DNA of 64,000 bases from Pseudorasbora parva (taxonomy: Eukaryota > Chordata > Actinopteri > Cypriniformes > Gobionidae): the NCBI RefSeq assembly GCF_024679245.1, contig NC_090178.1:16992713-17056712 (forward strand), written 5' to 3'. Made by a program: the position numbers and the translations under genes. Of this stretch, positions 26,242 to 39,110 are shown one piece after another (within the stretch, counting starts at the first letter, position 1; the number at the start of each line of letters is the position of its first letter). A model generated the notes under the pieces. The model worked only from the letters and a program-made list of their open reading frames with translations, did no database searches and was not told where the DNA came from.

Positions 26242-27335
26242 TTAAAGGGGGGGTGAAATGCTGTTTCATGCATACTGATCTTTTTACCCTGTTAAAGACT
26301 TGGATTCCCATCCTAAACATAGACAAAGTTTCAAAAACTAATATTGGACGTTTGATGGAGTATTTCTTTGTTAAAAATACTGCTCCCGGTTTCTCACAAG
26401 TTTCGGAGAGTTTTTTTCGAGTATGGCTCGACTTGACGTTAATAGATCGGAAGGTCCTTGTATGGGCTGTACAGGCTCTTCCGCGGTCCACTTTATTCCT
26501 ATGGGTGACGTCGAGCGACTTCAACGCTTCAGCACAGCATTCCGGGAAGGCAGCGCTGCATTTGAACCGTTTTGAACGCAGAAATGACAGGAAGCTTCAC
26601 AACATCGCGTCGCAAAAGTGGATCTCCACCGATCAATGCTGTCAGGACTTTACCAAATCATACCAAAGAAGTGTGTTTTTGACGGAGCTGTCCCAGCGAT
26701 AAAGGTTCGGTCCTGCTTTGGAAGCAGCCGGTGAGTAAAACTGCTTCAAATGTCTGTGCTGTTGGCTATCGTCGCGTGAGTAAACATCAGTAAACGACAC
26801 GATCGCGTGCTTCGTCATTCAAATGCACTAACGTTACTCCATTGTTGTTCTATGTACACTAGTCTGACGTGCAAAACCGTTTTGCTTGCTACTGCTAGGT
26901 TTAGTCGCATACAGTAGTCCATAAACCGAATCATGTCCTCATAAACTGGGAGTAAAGACACACAAATGTTGACAGGTCACTAAATACAGTACATACCACA
27001 GAGACGGACGTCCTGCTGTTGCCATTTCTCCTGTTCAATTTATTTCAGCCTCCAAATGATTCTGGATCATTATCTGTATTAGCTGAGATAGCCATGAGTT
27101 TCTACACGCTTGAGGACGTCACCGCTTTGCGCGCTTGTCATTCTTTAGCTCCGCCCACACGATACGCCTCCAGGCGCTCGGTTTTTTCCGGAAAGACTCG
27201 GTACAGCCCATATTTCTTTTATAAATAAAATAAAACTAAAGACTTTTCGGAGATATGAAGGATGCAATACTACTCTATAGGTACTCAAGATTGACATGAT
27301 ATTGACTGAAACTGAGTGTTTCACCGCCCCTTTAA
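26242..27335. mobile_element. Non-autonomous TTAA element (GGTGAAAC termini)
   Basis: TTAA at 26242-26245 and 27332-27335. Left end AGGGGGGGTGAAATGCTG, right end AGTGTTTCACCGCCCCT. 1.09 kb. The plus-strand frame at 26253-26702 and the minus-strand frame at 26231-26524 are inside it and are not recognised as proteins. Confidence 0.85.
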
Positions 27336-29005
27336 GGTGTTACAGTATAATTATGCATTTAGTTACTGAGGAATATCAATGAACAACATGTACTTAATAT
27401 TGGGCTATGTTTAGGTTTTGTTGTGTGTAATTATGTATAATTTGCTGTAACATCTATTGTAAGTACATGTAACAGGTAAAATAAAAATAATGTTTCACCA
27501 GAAAAGATTCAAGACAGGTTTCCACTGCAACAGCTGCATGTTCAAATCAGGTGAGGACAGCTCAGTGTAATTATTTGACATTAAACAAGCCTGGAACCTT
27601 CACCCTTGTACAGTGCATCATAGAGGCATGTGTGTGCATGGTGTGTGGGTGGTCTAAAGCACATCAAGTTGGGAAGGGTTCATTTGGGACATTTTTCACT
27701 GATTCAAATGGTGAATTTATTTGTTAAAACAAGTTTTCCATTAACATCCAATATTATGTAAGGGATTGTTCACTTTCACTCGTTATTGCAATATGAGAAA
27801 TAATTGTGAGTAAATGCAACTCACTGTCTATTAGCGAGCTTTATCTAATCCTTCATCCCTCAGAATACTGATCCAATTACAAGTGACAGGCTTACCTTTG
27901 TCCCATATCTTTTCCCATTCATTAGTATAGACAGCTGATTGAGCACCGACTGAATGACTTCTCATGGAGAAAATGTGATGTAAAAGAAAACTGCTAAGAG
28001 TAACAAGACCGTAAAATAGAACTAGGATCGGTTTCGGTGGCTGTGAAACTGTGAGGAAATGCCATAAGCACACATTCCCTTTAAATTTTCACCATGTGTT
28101 TGAAGTAGGTGCTCTCCCAAGTGCTTTTAACACATGAACACACAATGAAGTGATACTTTACCCTTCTGTGATTTATTTTATTTTCCTCTAGGCACTCTCA
28201 CTCAGGGAAACCAATTTAAAAATCTTCAGGAAAAAAAAAAGCATGCCCGAAAGCAATGGGATTGTTTTGCTACAGTAAATGAGAGGATTGTAATCGTTTT
28301 CTGAGGTTTTGGCAAGCAAAATGCTTTCAACAGTTTTACTTTAAAAGAGATACAAGCTTCCCGTTTGAAAAGTAGCACGCAAATTCTTTAGATTTGTGAT
28401 CCACAGAAGATATTACAGGTGAAAGGTCTCGTTCATTTTTGGGTAAATTTTGCAATACACCCTGCCATTTTCATAAGCTCGTAATTTATGTAATATGTCA
28501 CAACTTTGGATTTCCTTTGCTAGACTGGCTGGTGTTCAATATTTTTTGCCTCTTGTTTGCATGAAGTTCAGTATTTTCTGGTGCGGGGTTTCTGTTTTCA
28601 CAGACTGAAACGCACCCCCCTTCTTCTTCATCTCTTCTGCAGAACAGCTAGCTGTCAACATCTGGATTAACATGTTCAACATTCGCCGCTAGTTAGTTTT
28701 TCTCAAACAGAAGCTTCAAAATAAGATCTAGTACCTTGCAACATGACATCATGACTTTGCATAAACATACACGTCACTTTCAAAGCCAAGTGGCATGTTA
28801 TCTGTGAGTATTTTGAGCTATCCGCGTGTATGTCTACGCTGAAACGAACCATTGTGTGTGATTCCCTGTGTATGTCTATGCCGAAATGAACCATTATGAG
28901 TGTGTGTGTGTCCACAATGTAAATGGATTCATAAACGTACTAAATGATGTTTTTTTGAAAATTTAAAAACGCAGATTATGTATCAAATTATGCATATGAC
29001 ATCAT
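27336..29005. other. Gene-free stretch
   Basis: No gene is supported. A degenerate partial copy of the GGTTACACTTTATTTTAAGG-type MITE (TAAGTACATGTAACAGGTAA) is visible near 27370-27490. Confidence 0.5.
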
Positions 29006-29009
29006 ACCC

Positions 29010-29722
29010 ATGTACCTTGAGAAACTCATCGCGATTGGTCAATGAGACGCTGCCAGGAATGCCCAACAGGCGTTCTTGTTTCATGAATGGAACGCCCAAG
29101 CCGCAGCTGGACCCTTCTCCATTTGCTGCCAAAACAGCCCTGACCTGCTGAGGCATGGACTACTAGACCTCTGAAGGTGAGGTGTGGTATCTGGCACCAA
29201 GATGTTAGCAGCAGATCCTTTAAGTCCAGTAAGTGAGGTGGGGCCTCCATGGATCGAACTTGTCGGGCACATCCCACAGATGCTTGGATTGAGATCTGGG
29301 GAATTTGTAGCACAAGACAACACCTCAAACTCGCTGTTGTGCCCCTTAAACCATTCATGAACCATTTTTGCTTTGTGTCAGGGCGCATTATCCTGCTGAA
29401 AGAGACCACAGAGACACCCAGCCACCAGGGAACCAGGGTTTCCATGAAAGGGTGTACATGGTCTGCAACAATGCTTCAGTAGGTGGTACATTTTAAAAGT
29501 AACATCCACAAGGATGACAGGACCCAAGGTTTCCCAGCAGAACATTGCCCAAAGTATTACACTACCTCTGCCGGCATGCCTTCTTCCCATAAGAAGAAGC
29601 ATCCTAATGCCATGTCTTACCCAGGTAAGCGATGAACACGCACCCGGCCATCCACGTGATGCAAAAGAAAACGTGTCTAATCAGACAAGGCCACCTTCTA
29701 CCATTGCTCTGTGGTCCAGTTC
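29010..29722 (-). pseudogene. Tc1-like transposase, C-terminal remnant
   Basis: On the minus strand, frames at 29026-29602 contain Tc1/mariner DDE-transposase signatures: FQQDNAP, carrying the second catalytic Asp, then NSPDLNP before the third acidic residue. KDLLLTSWCQIP and GLVVHASAGQGCFGS follow. The motifs fall in different frames, so frameshifts have broken it. The continuation after NSPDLNP is scrambled and the third catalytic residue is not readable. This is a dead copy. The missing N-terminal region may be the fragment at 35935-36250. Confidence 0.8.
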
Positions 29723-31136
29723 TTTTTTTTCACAAGACAGTAAAGAAAAAAGAAAAACACAATAATAATAATCCTACACTACCACAGTCTGTAGGTTATC
29801 CATTGTTCAATATGAGTTTGTTATTTTATAGTCTCTATACAAGTCAGTAATAATAGATATAAAATGGATAAAACGTCTTGCAGTCTTCAATGCCATTTAC
29901 TTGTAATTTCTGATTGGGAAATCCATGTAATATGTAAACATTTCCAGTGAAGAGAAACAACTGTTAACACAGATTTTCTTGTACATGGAAACTTATTTTC
30001 CACATCAAAATTCAGCAAATATATACCATATAGGGCATAGCTCAAAAGTAGAGCTACACATATCTTGAATTGCTTTGAAATAAATTTTCTTCCAAATGAG
30101 TAAACAACTTTACAGTAAACAACTTTTCACTGGAGTTATAATTATATGTATACAGGTATTTATAATTAGTTTCTTTAACTTTAATATTCTTAGTCAAAAT
30201 GTGAGGTCAATTCAGCTAGAGTTAAAAATTATTTTTCACTGAACTCCCTTTTAAACTATAGTTCCCAGTTTATTTTAAAAGAAGAAAGAGTTTTAGGAAT
30301 TATCAGACAAGATTCTGTACAAGTGAGATATCTTTCCCTTAACCGAAGAGCTAGCAGAGATAACAACTGGTTCCAACTCATTTGGATAGTGTCTAAATTG
30401 CCCCTTTTTATGTAAAGATACAATAATGTGATAAACCTGCTGATATTCTGCACAAATAGCTTGTAAAGGATTTAACACACTCAGAGCCTTCATCAAACAA
30501 GTCTGAAACAGTTTTCAGACCATAAAGTGACCAGTTTCGAAAGTCAGTTTGAGAGAGAGAGCTAGGAAGTCAGGATTAAACGCAATAGGAGTGTTTTTGC
30601 TTATATAACCTTCTGTACTCAGATACCTATTACAGTCCTGCCAAGCTTTCAATGTGTCTTGTAAAGGGGGAGACTGCTCTATCTTCATCAAGGACTGCAA
30701 TATATTAACATGAAATGTTGTGTAATCTCCAATGGATAGCATGTTAGTGATTCCAATGCTACCCAAAAAGAACTAGGTGTCCAGCTTCCAAATGATAATA
30801 TTTCTAACTTGGCAGGCCCAGTAGTACCATAGAAAATTTGGAAGTCCTAACCACTCTTTGAGACATGGCTTTGTTAAAGTGGACAGCTTAATCTTGTTGT
30901 TCCATATACATTTTATTAGACATCTATTCATTATTTTTTTAACATTAATTTTTCCAATAAGAGACAATGGGAGAACAGACCAAGTCTGAAATTTCTTTTT
31001 GCATTCCTCCAGCACAGGGTTATAATTTTACTTAATAATTTGTTCAAGGCGGGTGTCACTTGAACTCCAATATATTTCAAACCACATACTGACAGAGATC
31101 TGGCATTCTTTCTTAACATCCTCTTCATTTGGAATA

Positions 31137-32212
31137 TTAAAGGTGTCATGAACTGGCTTTTTCATTTTTTTATACTGTTGTCTGAAGTCAGCTAATGACG
31201 TTTGTGTGTTTTTCACATTCAAAACATCATAACTAATAAGTAATAAGCTATTTTCTACACTGGTTTTGAGGCTCTTCTGAATGCTGGGTTTTGATAGGCG
31301 TGCCACACAGGAAATAAGTACTTGAAAGTAAACGCCCACAGCTAGGATTGGATAAGATTTACATATTTAATGAGCTTCAGCTCTCTGCCCTGTCAGTTCA
31401 CATGAGGGAGGGATTGTTTTGAAAGCGGCTATCGGAATGATTCTCTCGATCATAGGACTCGTAAATGTCTTTATCAAACAAACACAATGATTTATTTCTC
31501 ATCCATCCGTGATTGATTGTAATATTATTTCTGCATTACATGGGCCGCCCGATCGGTTGATATAAGCGCGCACCGCGCACACACACACATATGCGTACAC
31601 GCCCAGATCAAGAAAGGAATATTATTTCTGCCAGCGTGCTTACGTTTTGGTAGCCTGTCTGGAAAACACATAGCCCCGGGACAACTATTACATATAAAAA
31701 AGACAATTTACTCACATAAGTTGCACCATTCCTGTCGGATCCAATATAGAAGGCACAACATTGTGTCTGCAAATCCAGCACTTGAGACTTGTTCACAAAC
31801 GATTATGCAGTAAAATGAAGCAAACAGTTGTACATTGTCTTCCTCACGTGAGCTAGAATTTCATTAAAAATAAAAGTATCACGCATTCCTAATATTAGGA
31901 TCAGAAGGAAGCTTATGCAGTGACTGTGTTCTTCCACAATATCTTGCTAACTTCTTCGACATGTGTATTGCTGGTGGCTAGCGTGACCCGAAAAGCACCA
32001 TGAGTCGTTGGGCGGAGCCGGTGTTTCGTCTCAAGATGACGTAAGGAGGAAGAACACGATCATTTTCTGGGCCTGTTGTCTATAAAAGCTTTTCTTTGAC
32101 TAAAAAGGAAGTTTTCAGCCCTGAAACTTACATGATATTCTTATATCACCAGGACCTTTTACATATGAAAAGCTCAAGGGAAAGTTGATTTCTCAATTCA
32201 TCCCCCCTTTAA
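31137..32212 (+). mobile_element. Non-autonomous TTAA element, family A copy 2, inserted in the LINE
   Basis: TTAA at 31137-31140 and 32209-32212. Collinear with 16415-17597. LINE coding sequence resumes immediately on both sides. Removing the insert and one TTAA restores the reading frame across CTTAATATTCC on the minus strand. Confidence 0.9.
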
Positions 32213-33789
32213 GAGGGCAAGCAGTTGATTTTTGTAAATTATTTTTATCCCCTGAAATAACCCTTAGAGAATTTTTGAATATCTGCCAAAAGATGGCGCA
32301 AAGTTGACACAGGTTCAGTAACATATAATAGAGCATCGTCTGCAAAAAAGGGAAATTGTATGGTGTTGTGTGCCTGCAGTTACTCCCTTTATCATAGGAT
32401 TAGTTCTGGTAATCTCAGCAGATGGTTTTAAAACATTAACAAATAATAATAGGGAGAGAGGGCAGCCTTGCCTGGTAACTCTTCCTAAATGCATGGGAGG
32501 AGATTCCACATTATTAGTGCAAACAGTTGCATTTGGAGCATCATATATTGATTTGATCCATTCAATTGAAATGTAACCTAATTTAAATTGATCTAGCACT
32601 AAAAAAAGAAAATCTCCTTCTAAATGGTCAAACTTCTCGGCATCAAGGGAAATTAATAATGAGGGTGTTTTTTTTCTGATTCAGACAATGTATAATGTTA
32701 AACAGCTGCCTAGTATTTTCAGATGAATGACGACCTTTAATGAATCAAGTTTGATCAAGATTTATTAATTAGGGAGAACTGCTTCTAATCTCTTCAATAC
32801 TTTTGCAATAATTTTAGTCACAATTAAGCAAACTTATAGTTTCAGTATAGGGGTATAACAGAGATTCTACCTTTTTTCATAGAAACAAGAAGAGTGTTAT
32901 GGCTAGAGAAATCACTAATCATTAGCATAAAGACTAATTTAAGTTGTGGCCAGAACGTTTTATAAATCTTTCCAGAAAAGCCGTCGGGGCCTGGAGATTT
33001 ATTTGCTGGCAACGATTTAATTATAGAAAACACCTCTTCCTCTGAGAAGTTTTTTTTTGATAGTTTGTTGATCTGAGGCTGTAACCTGAGGTAGATCCAA
33101 ACGGTCTAAAAAAGCTGTTGCCTCAGAGATTGAAAGATTTTCCAATTTATTATAAAGATTAAAAAAAAATATATTTAATAATTCCTAATGGATCGTATGT
33201 TACTTCCTTTTCAGTTTTAATGTCAATTATATTTCTCTTAGCTTGTTCCCTTTTTAAATAATGTGCCAATAGTTTACCTGTTCTATCTCCAAATGTATCA
33301 ATTTTTTGTTTGAAATACATTTTTTTTGTTGTTGTTTAATATAAATTGAGCGGTCTAAGTTGAAATTTGCTCTGGCTATAACTAATTTGTTCCAATTTTC
33401 TTCAGATTGATCTTGCTTGTGCAACACTTCTCAAGTAATATTTAATGTTTCCTCTAAAAGTGTCCTTTTCTGCATCCCAAATTTCGGATGGGGCTTTCAG
33501 ATGATAAATTAAAAAAAATCTAAGTCTTCTATCCATTCACTATTTTTTTTATAGAACATTTCATATTTTAATAGCAGGTTATTACATTTCCACATTTTAG
33601 ATTTGTGAGCTTCATTTGGAGTGATTACCAAAGAGACCATTGTGTGCTCTGATATAGAGATTTTATTTTAAGATGTTATTTTATGTTAAGAATGAGATGT
33701 TAAGATGAAACAAGCCTCATGCATTTTTTAGGAAGAAAAAAATTATCTAAACGAGAACAAGACTTATGCCTTTAGAGAGACCATATCTG

Positions 33790-34013
33790 AGATATAGGGG
33801 CAGTGTTGCAGAAGGCAAGTGATCCAGTAACGGTGGCTTTGGGAGTGGCCAGGGCAGCAAAGCAAGTGCATTCTGGGAGTTGTTGTCTTTCATCAACATG
33901 AGCTCAGTCTAGACGGCACTAAACCTAAAAATAATTTCACATTTCTACTACATAAATAACCCAGTTTAAATACACATTCAGCTTCCCAGTGCTGAAATAC
34001 CCCTTTAGTTGTC
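33790..34013 (-). mobile_element. Fragment of the 51504-52356 TTAA element family, in the LINE
   Basis: The plus strand here reads GAGTTGTTGTCTTTCATC, then ...CAGTTTAAATACA...CCCAGTGCTGAAATACCCC, the inverse of 51508-51680. The fragment runs up to TTTAG at its right edge. Confidence 0.75.
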
Positions 34014-34089
34014 TGTTTGCCCCAAATTTTCCCATTCACCAAGATATATCTTCCCTCTGCATTTGAAATCTGATCAGTTAATTCAAAGG

Positions 34090-34455
34090 GTATGTACAAG
34101 AGAAGAACTGGCACCCCGACTGAGCCTGGTTTCTCTCAAGTTTTTTACCCCCTTCATTCTGGTCCTGAAGGAGTTTTGGTTCCTTGCCACCATTGCCATT
34201 GGCTTTTGGCTTGCTCAGTTGGGAAAACCTACATTTTAACTATATTACCAATCTGCCAGCATTGACACTATAAAGCGAATTGCTATTACCTATTACTATA
34301 ATGATAATTGAAATTAGCTGGATAACATCACTGTTTTCACTAGAGCGACTGTACAGCTAAATCAAATTATGTTATATTATCTTCCTGTTAACACTGAAGC
34401 TGCTTTGAAAAAATTGTACTTGTAAAAAGAGCTATATAAATAAAGTTGATTTGAT
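34090..34455 (+). mobile_element. 3' end of an L2-like LINE, in the L1-like LINE
   Basis: Contains GAGCCTGGTTTCTCTCAAG, GAGTTTTGGTTCCTTGCCAC, TTTGGCTTGCTCAGTTGGG and AGAGCTATATAAATAAAGTTGA, which I recall as the typical 3' region of a cyprinid non-LTR retrotransposon. It ends in a short (GATTT)n-like tail near 34445-34460, consistent with 5'-truncated target-primed insertion. Confidence 0.7.
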
Positions 34456-34626
34456 TTGTTTGTGAAACAAAATATCAACTCCTCGGTGTTTAGAAAAGAT
34501 GAAAAGAAAATTTGTCCAACCCAGTCTTTCTGTAATTTAAGATGTTCTTCATGTGAAAGGTGAGTTTCTTGTAACAAGGCTATTCCCACTTTCTTTTTTT
34601 GACTTTTGATAGGATGTCCTATACCT

Positions 34627-35177
34627 TTAAAGGGGTGGTTCCATGTTTTTTTTCTAGGCTTGGTTGTGTTTATGGGGCGCAGTATAACATGTCTTAATAG
34701 TTCTTTGTTTTTTAAAACACTGTATTTTTCATATATTTTACCTTTATTACACACCAATGTCTCCACTGTCCTTTGAACGGCTCGTTTGCTTCCTGCTTCT
34801 TTGAAGCCCATCCCTCCAAAAAACGCAATGGTCTTAGTTTGGTTAGATATATGTCTGCAACACTCTAGCCTACTGCAACAGCTCTCTCTTCCGTAATGAC
34901 TGCGACTTGGCCTCGCCCACTTTGTTGCGTGTTCGCGGGGGCAGCGTTTATGTTAATAACAAGGGTTTATGATGTCACCAACCCTGGAAGAAGCTTGTTG
35001 TAGTCCAAACCGGCCGTTTTTGTAGGCAATAAACTGCCATAACTTTATAAGACAATATCTCCGATTGCATTGAACTTTCAGCGTTGTAAATTTGCAGATA
35101 CTGTTTATGCTCAAGCAGTAACATTACACACTAACTAAAGTTAAAAAAGTGAAAATCGCATGTAACCACCCCTTTAA
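34627..35177. mobile_element. Non-autonomous TTAA element (AGGGGTGGTT termini), in the LINE
   Basis: TTAA at 34627-34630 and 35174-35177. Left end AGGGGTGGTTCCATG, right end CATGTAACCACCCCT. About 550 bp. LINE sequence continues on both sides. Confidence 0.85.
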
Positions 35178-35263
35178 CATTCCATGTAATTAATATGAAT
35201 GATTTTCCATAGTACTCTTTAAAAGAACGAAAATACTCTTGCAACCCCTCAGGCTAGCATGAC

Positions 35264-35365
<102 letters not shown>

Positions 35366-35934
35366 TTATAAAAACACACAAAAAAACTACATTTAACACA
35401 TAGAACCCACACACTCACACACATATAAACTAACAAAAAAGTTCCATCTGCACCACCTCATTGCTGGGTGATATCTTTTGTTGGCCGTTGTTTAGTCTAA
35501 GAGTTAGGGTCAATGTTACCAATGATACAATGTTACGATTGTTTAGGCTATACCCTGAAGCAGCTCGTGGAGTGCCCCTCTCCCCCATTCGTGATAGTTC
35601 CTACAATAACCAAACAATCGCTTCAGCCCCAAAACAACATCCTCACCGACTATCTGAGGGGCACTATAATTAACTATTAGTCTTTTAACATGTTCCCAAT
35701 GAGCTGGTTGCTTAAACAGTTTAATGAACACCTATCTCCTCATTTGTTTTGACTCTTTAAAGGGGAAATATAAACAAGGAAAAACCAAGAATAAAGTTTA
35801 AAGGCTTCATTGGTATTCTTAAGTAATGAGTAGGCTAACCGAATCAATGCCCAAGCCATTGTTTTCTATCCATATCCTCGAGTGTATGTTCACTGATCAG
35901 CGTGGAGTCTCATCACCAGCTTTGTATAATCATT

Positions 35935-36250
35935 GAATCAATGAGCCTTGGCCACCCATGACCCCATCACCGGTTCACCACTGATCCTTCTTTGGACCAC
36001 TTTTGACACCGACCACTGCAGACCGGGAACACCCCACAAGAGCTGCAGCTTTGAAGTGCTTTGAAGATGACCCAGTCATCCAGCCAACAAAAGTTGGCCC
36101 TTGTCAAAATCGCTCAAAACCTCATGCTTGCCCATTTTTGCTGCTTCTAACACATCAACTCCAAGGACAAAATGTTCACTTGCTGCCTAATATATCTAAT
36201 CCACTTACAGGTGCTGTGAAGAGTGGTCATAATGTTATGCCTGATTGGTA
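35935..36250 (-). pseudogene. Tc1-like transposase, N-terminal (DNA-binding) remnant
   Basis: The plus strand reads ATCAATGAGCCTTGGCCACC, then ...GACCACTGCAGACCGGGAAC...GAGCTGCAGCTTTG...CATAATGTTATGCCTGATTGG. As I recall, this is the antisense of the 5' end and helix-turn-helix region of the Tc1-like family whose 3' half is at 29010-29722. It is frameshifted and inactive. Confidence 0.7.
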
Positions 36251-36713
36251 GAGTTGTAAAGATATTCAAACTATATCGAAAAACTGCAATATTCCAGTCA
36301 ACAAGTTTACAGTTTATGTCAAGTTTAGGCTTACAATCAGGATTTGGTGCCGAGACCCTTTTTGGGGGTAGGGGCGTGTTTGTTTTGGTGATTTGAAATA
36401 TCAACAACGGTTACCAGATATCACTTACCCCACCTTTAAGGCCAAATAAATATTCTACACACAACATTTTACTACGGTAAATTGATTTTGGTTTTTGCTG
36501 TTGAAACGGGCTGTTTTGATAATAGCCTATATCAGAACAACATTTGTGAAATTAGATGTATTTTCGATGCTTTGTTTATGATGGTATCTACATTGAGAAG
36601 ATGGATCCTACAACACTTCTATATGCATGCATATTTAATATAAATATATAATTCATGGACATATGTAGTTAACTGTTGCATTTAATCTGCCTAATTTTAA
36701 TGAATACATACAA

Positions 36714-37297
36714 GAGCTCGTTTGACTTTGCAGAAGGATCTGTATTGCTCGTTTGACTTCGCGGAAGGATCTGTATTGCTCGTTTGACTTCGCGGAAGGA
36801 TCTGTATTGCTCGTTTGACTTCGCGGAAGGATCTGTATTGCTCGTTTGACTTCGCGGAAGGATCTGTATTGCTCGTTTGACTTCGCGGAAGGATCTGTAT
36901 TGCTCGTTTGACTTCGCGGAAGGATCTGTATTGCTCGTTTGACTTCGCGGAAGGATCTGTATTGCTCGTTTGACTTCGCGGAAGGATCTGTATTGCTCGT
37001 TTGACTTCGCTGAAGGATCTGTATTGCTCGTTTGACTTCGCGGAAGGATCTGTATTGCTCATTTGATTTCGCGGAAGGATCTGTATTGCTCGTTTGACTT
37101 CGCGGAAGGATCTGTATTGCTCGTTTGACTTCGCGGAAGGATCTGTATTGCTCGTTTGACTTCGCGGAAGGATCTGTATTGCTCGTTTGATTTCGCGGAA
37201 GGATCTGTATTGCTCGTTTGACTTCGCGGAAGGATCTGTATTGCACGTTTGACTTCGCGGAAGGATCTGTATTGCTCGTTTGACTTCGCGGAAGGAC
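36714..37297. repeat. 31-bp minisatellite, about 18-19 copies
   Basis: The unit GAAGGATCTGTATTGCTCGT plus TTGACTTCGCG repeats with an exact 31-base period from 36733 to 37291 (18 periods) plus partial ends. Only a handful of single-base variants occur, such as CTGAAGG near 37012, CATTTGATTTC near 37060, TTTGATTTC near 37188 and GCACG near 37243. Because 31 is not a multiple of 3 and the minus-strand unit has no stop, minus-strand frames stay open right through. This explains the overlapping 230- and 200-aa frames at 36653-37345. No evidence supports real coding. Confidence 0.95.
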
Positions 37298-37717
37298 ATG
37301 TTTCATTTTACTGAAACATGTCAAACGTGTAATATAGGCGGCCAAATAATGTCCGCTTTTTGGGGTTATGTGGTTGATGAACGTGATTTTTCGTGTTCCA
37401 ACTTTTGAAATTGTCCTGTAAAGTTAAGAGAACGAAATTACCACGAATACTATAAAAAAAAAAAGGGGTTCGTTTTCAAGCGGGACAAATTTTAAACAGC
37501 GTAAGAGGAAGAAAGCCATGTTCGTTGCAATATAGGGTAAAAAATACTTTAGTCACACATGCAGGTAAATTCTTAATATTGATAAAAGGTTTAAAAAGCA
37601 TAATTCGATTTTTTAAAATTAATTTTTCCCTTTCTTTCTCCAACAGGGTGTAACCAAGATATCCATTGATGCTTTGTCGTTGTTGCAAATTTTCTTATCC
37701 AAGCCAGTCAGTTCTTC

Positions 37718-38008
37718 TTAAAGGGATAGTTCATCAAAAATGAAAATTCAGTCATCATTTACTCACCCTCATATTGTTCCAAACCTGTATGAGTTTCTTT
37801 GTTAAGATATTTGGAAGAATGTTTATAACCAAGCAGATAAAGCAACAATTCACTACCATAGAAGGAGGAAAATACTATGGTAGTGAATGGTTGCTCTATC
37901 TGCTTTGTTTCCAAATATTCTTCCAAATAACTTATTTTTTGTTCAGCAGAACAAAGAAAATCATACGGGATTTGAACAACATGAGGGTGAGTAAACAATG
38001 ACAGAAGT
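37718..38008. mobile_element. MITE of the AGGGATAGTTCA type, right end truncated
   Basis: Starts TTAAAGGGATAGTTCATCAA. The central inverted halves meet around 37860 (CACTACCATAGAAGGAGG / ACTATGGTAGTG). The right arm carries ATGAGGGTGAGTAAACAATG but lacks the terminal GAACTATCCCTTTAA. Confidence 0.75.
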
Positions 38009-38375
38009 GACCAAAAAGGACCAAAGCCCTTGTAACTTTTCTTTAATGTCTTTAATGCACCCTTAGTTTTGAAACTAAATGAAAGACATTAAAGAAAAGT
38101 AAAAAAAAAAACGCTTTGGTAATTTTTTTATTATTTTAAAGAAATCTGAAATTAAGTGTTGTTGAAAAAGAAAATTTAAATTGTTTGTATGACAAATGTT
38201 AGAAATGCAGATAATACAAAATGTGTTAAAATGCGTTTTAATTTGTTTTATCCTCACTATAATATTTCCTAACTAGCTCCACTGCAATTTCTAGTAACAA
38301 TTAAAACAATTTAAAAATAAAACTCATAATTTAAACATTTTAGTTGAATTAATTATAAAACAGGTTGAGTAAATT

Positions 38376-38515
38376 TACATTTTAAAGTTGAAGTCAAGTT
38401 TGAGCCAGCTAAAAATTATTATTTTAATTAACTTTAAAAATAATTGACCAAATGTACATTTTAATGTTGAAGTCAAGTTTGAGACAATTAAAAATATTAA
38501 TTCAGGCACCAATTT
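38376..38515. repeat. Two diverged tandem copies of an approximately 80-bp segment
   Basis: TACATTTTAAAGTTGAAGTC, then ...AAGTTTGAGCCAGCTAAAAA, is followed about 80 bases later by TACATTTTAATGTTGAAGTC, then ...AAGTTTGAGACAATTAAAAA. Confidence 0.7.
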
Positions 38516-38769
38516 CTAGAATGAAATTGACTGAACATAAAAAAAAAAAAAAATCTGTGGAGTTACTAAATAATAATTAGTTGAAAGCACTTGACATTTT
38601 TACAGTGTACCTTCTATTCATCAAAGAACTCTATGGAAGAACAAGTACTGCAGTTCCCACCAAAAAAACTAAACAAACTGGTTACACTTTATTTTAAGGT
38701 GTCCTTGTTTCAGTGTAATTATACAATTAAGTACTAAGTAATAGTAACTAACTGTGTATAAATGTATAA

Positions 38770-39032
38770 TTAGGGCTAAGCTTGGTACATCGTTGATTGT
38801 TTTCTCAAGGTGGCAAGAAGAAGAACAAAGTTAGTTCTGGCCAGGACATTATATACTTCACAAGAAAAGCAGGTCCCCAACTTCTGAAATTTTGACCAAT
38901 CACACAATAGTTCTCGGACAACCACAAGAAAAACAGTTCTGCTCAGTTGATGTGTCGAGAACAAGCCGCGAGAACTCACAAACGTTTTGAGAACGGATTG
39001 AGAACGTTTTCCTCTGTTCTTGCGGAGTATAT
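38770..39032 (+). repeat. Dispersed repeat, copy 2 (see 1-290)
   Basis: Matches 1-290 in the same orientation over most of its length. It sits inside the outer MITE, so it arrived later than that MITE. Confidence 0.7.
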
Positions 39033-39110
39033 AATGACCTTTAGGTTTAAAGTTAAGGTTTGGTTTAGGGTTAGTTGCATGTAATACATAATTGATGGTT
39101 ATTACTATAC

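Noticed and set aside
26253..26702. 149-aa plus-strand frame as a gene
   Set aside because: It lies wholly within the 26242-27335 TTAA element and is not recognisable as a protein.
29026..29482. Overlapping frames on both strands as host genes
   Set aside because: The minus-strand frames are decayed Tc1-like transposase; the plus-strand frame is its shadow.
36714..37297. CRISPR array
   Set aside because: Units are contiguous 31-bp tandem copies without unique spacers, in an animal genome.
36653..37345. 230-aa and 200-aa repetitive minus-strand frames as a novel repeat protein
   Set aside because: They are overlapping frames of one 31-bp minisatellite whose unit has no stop. Frame-independent openness is the expected consequence. 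There is no start context or splice evidence.
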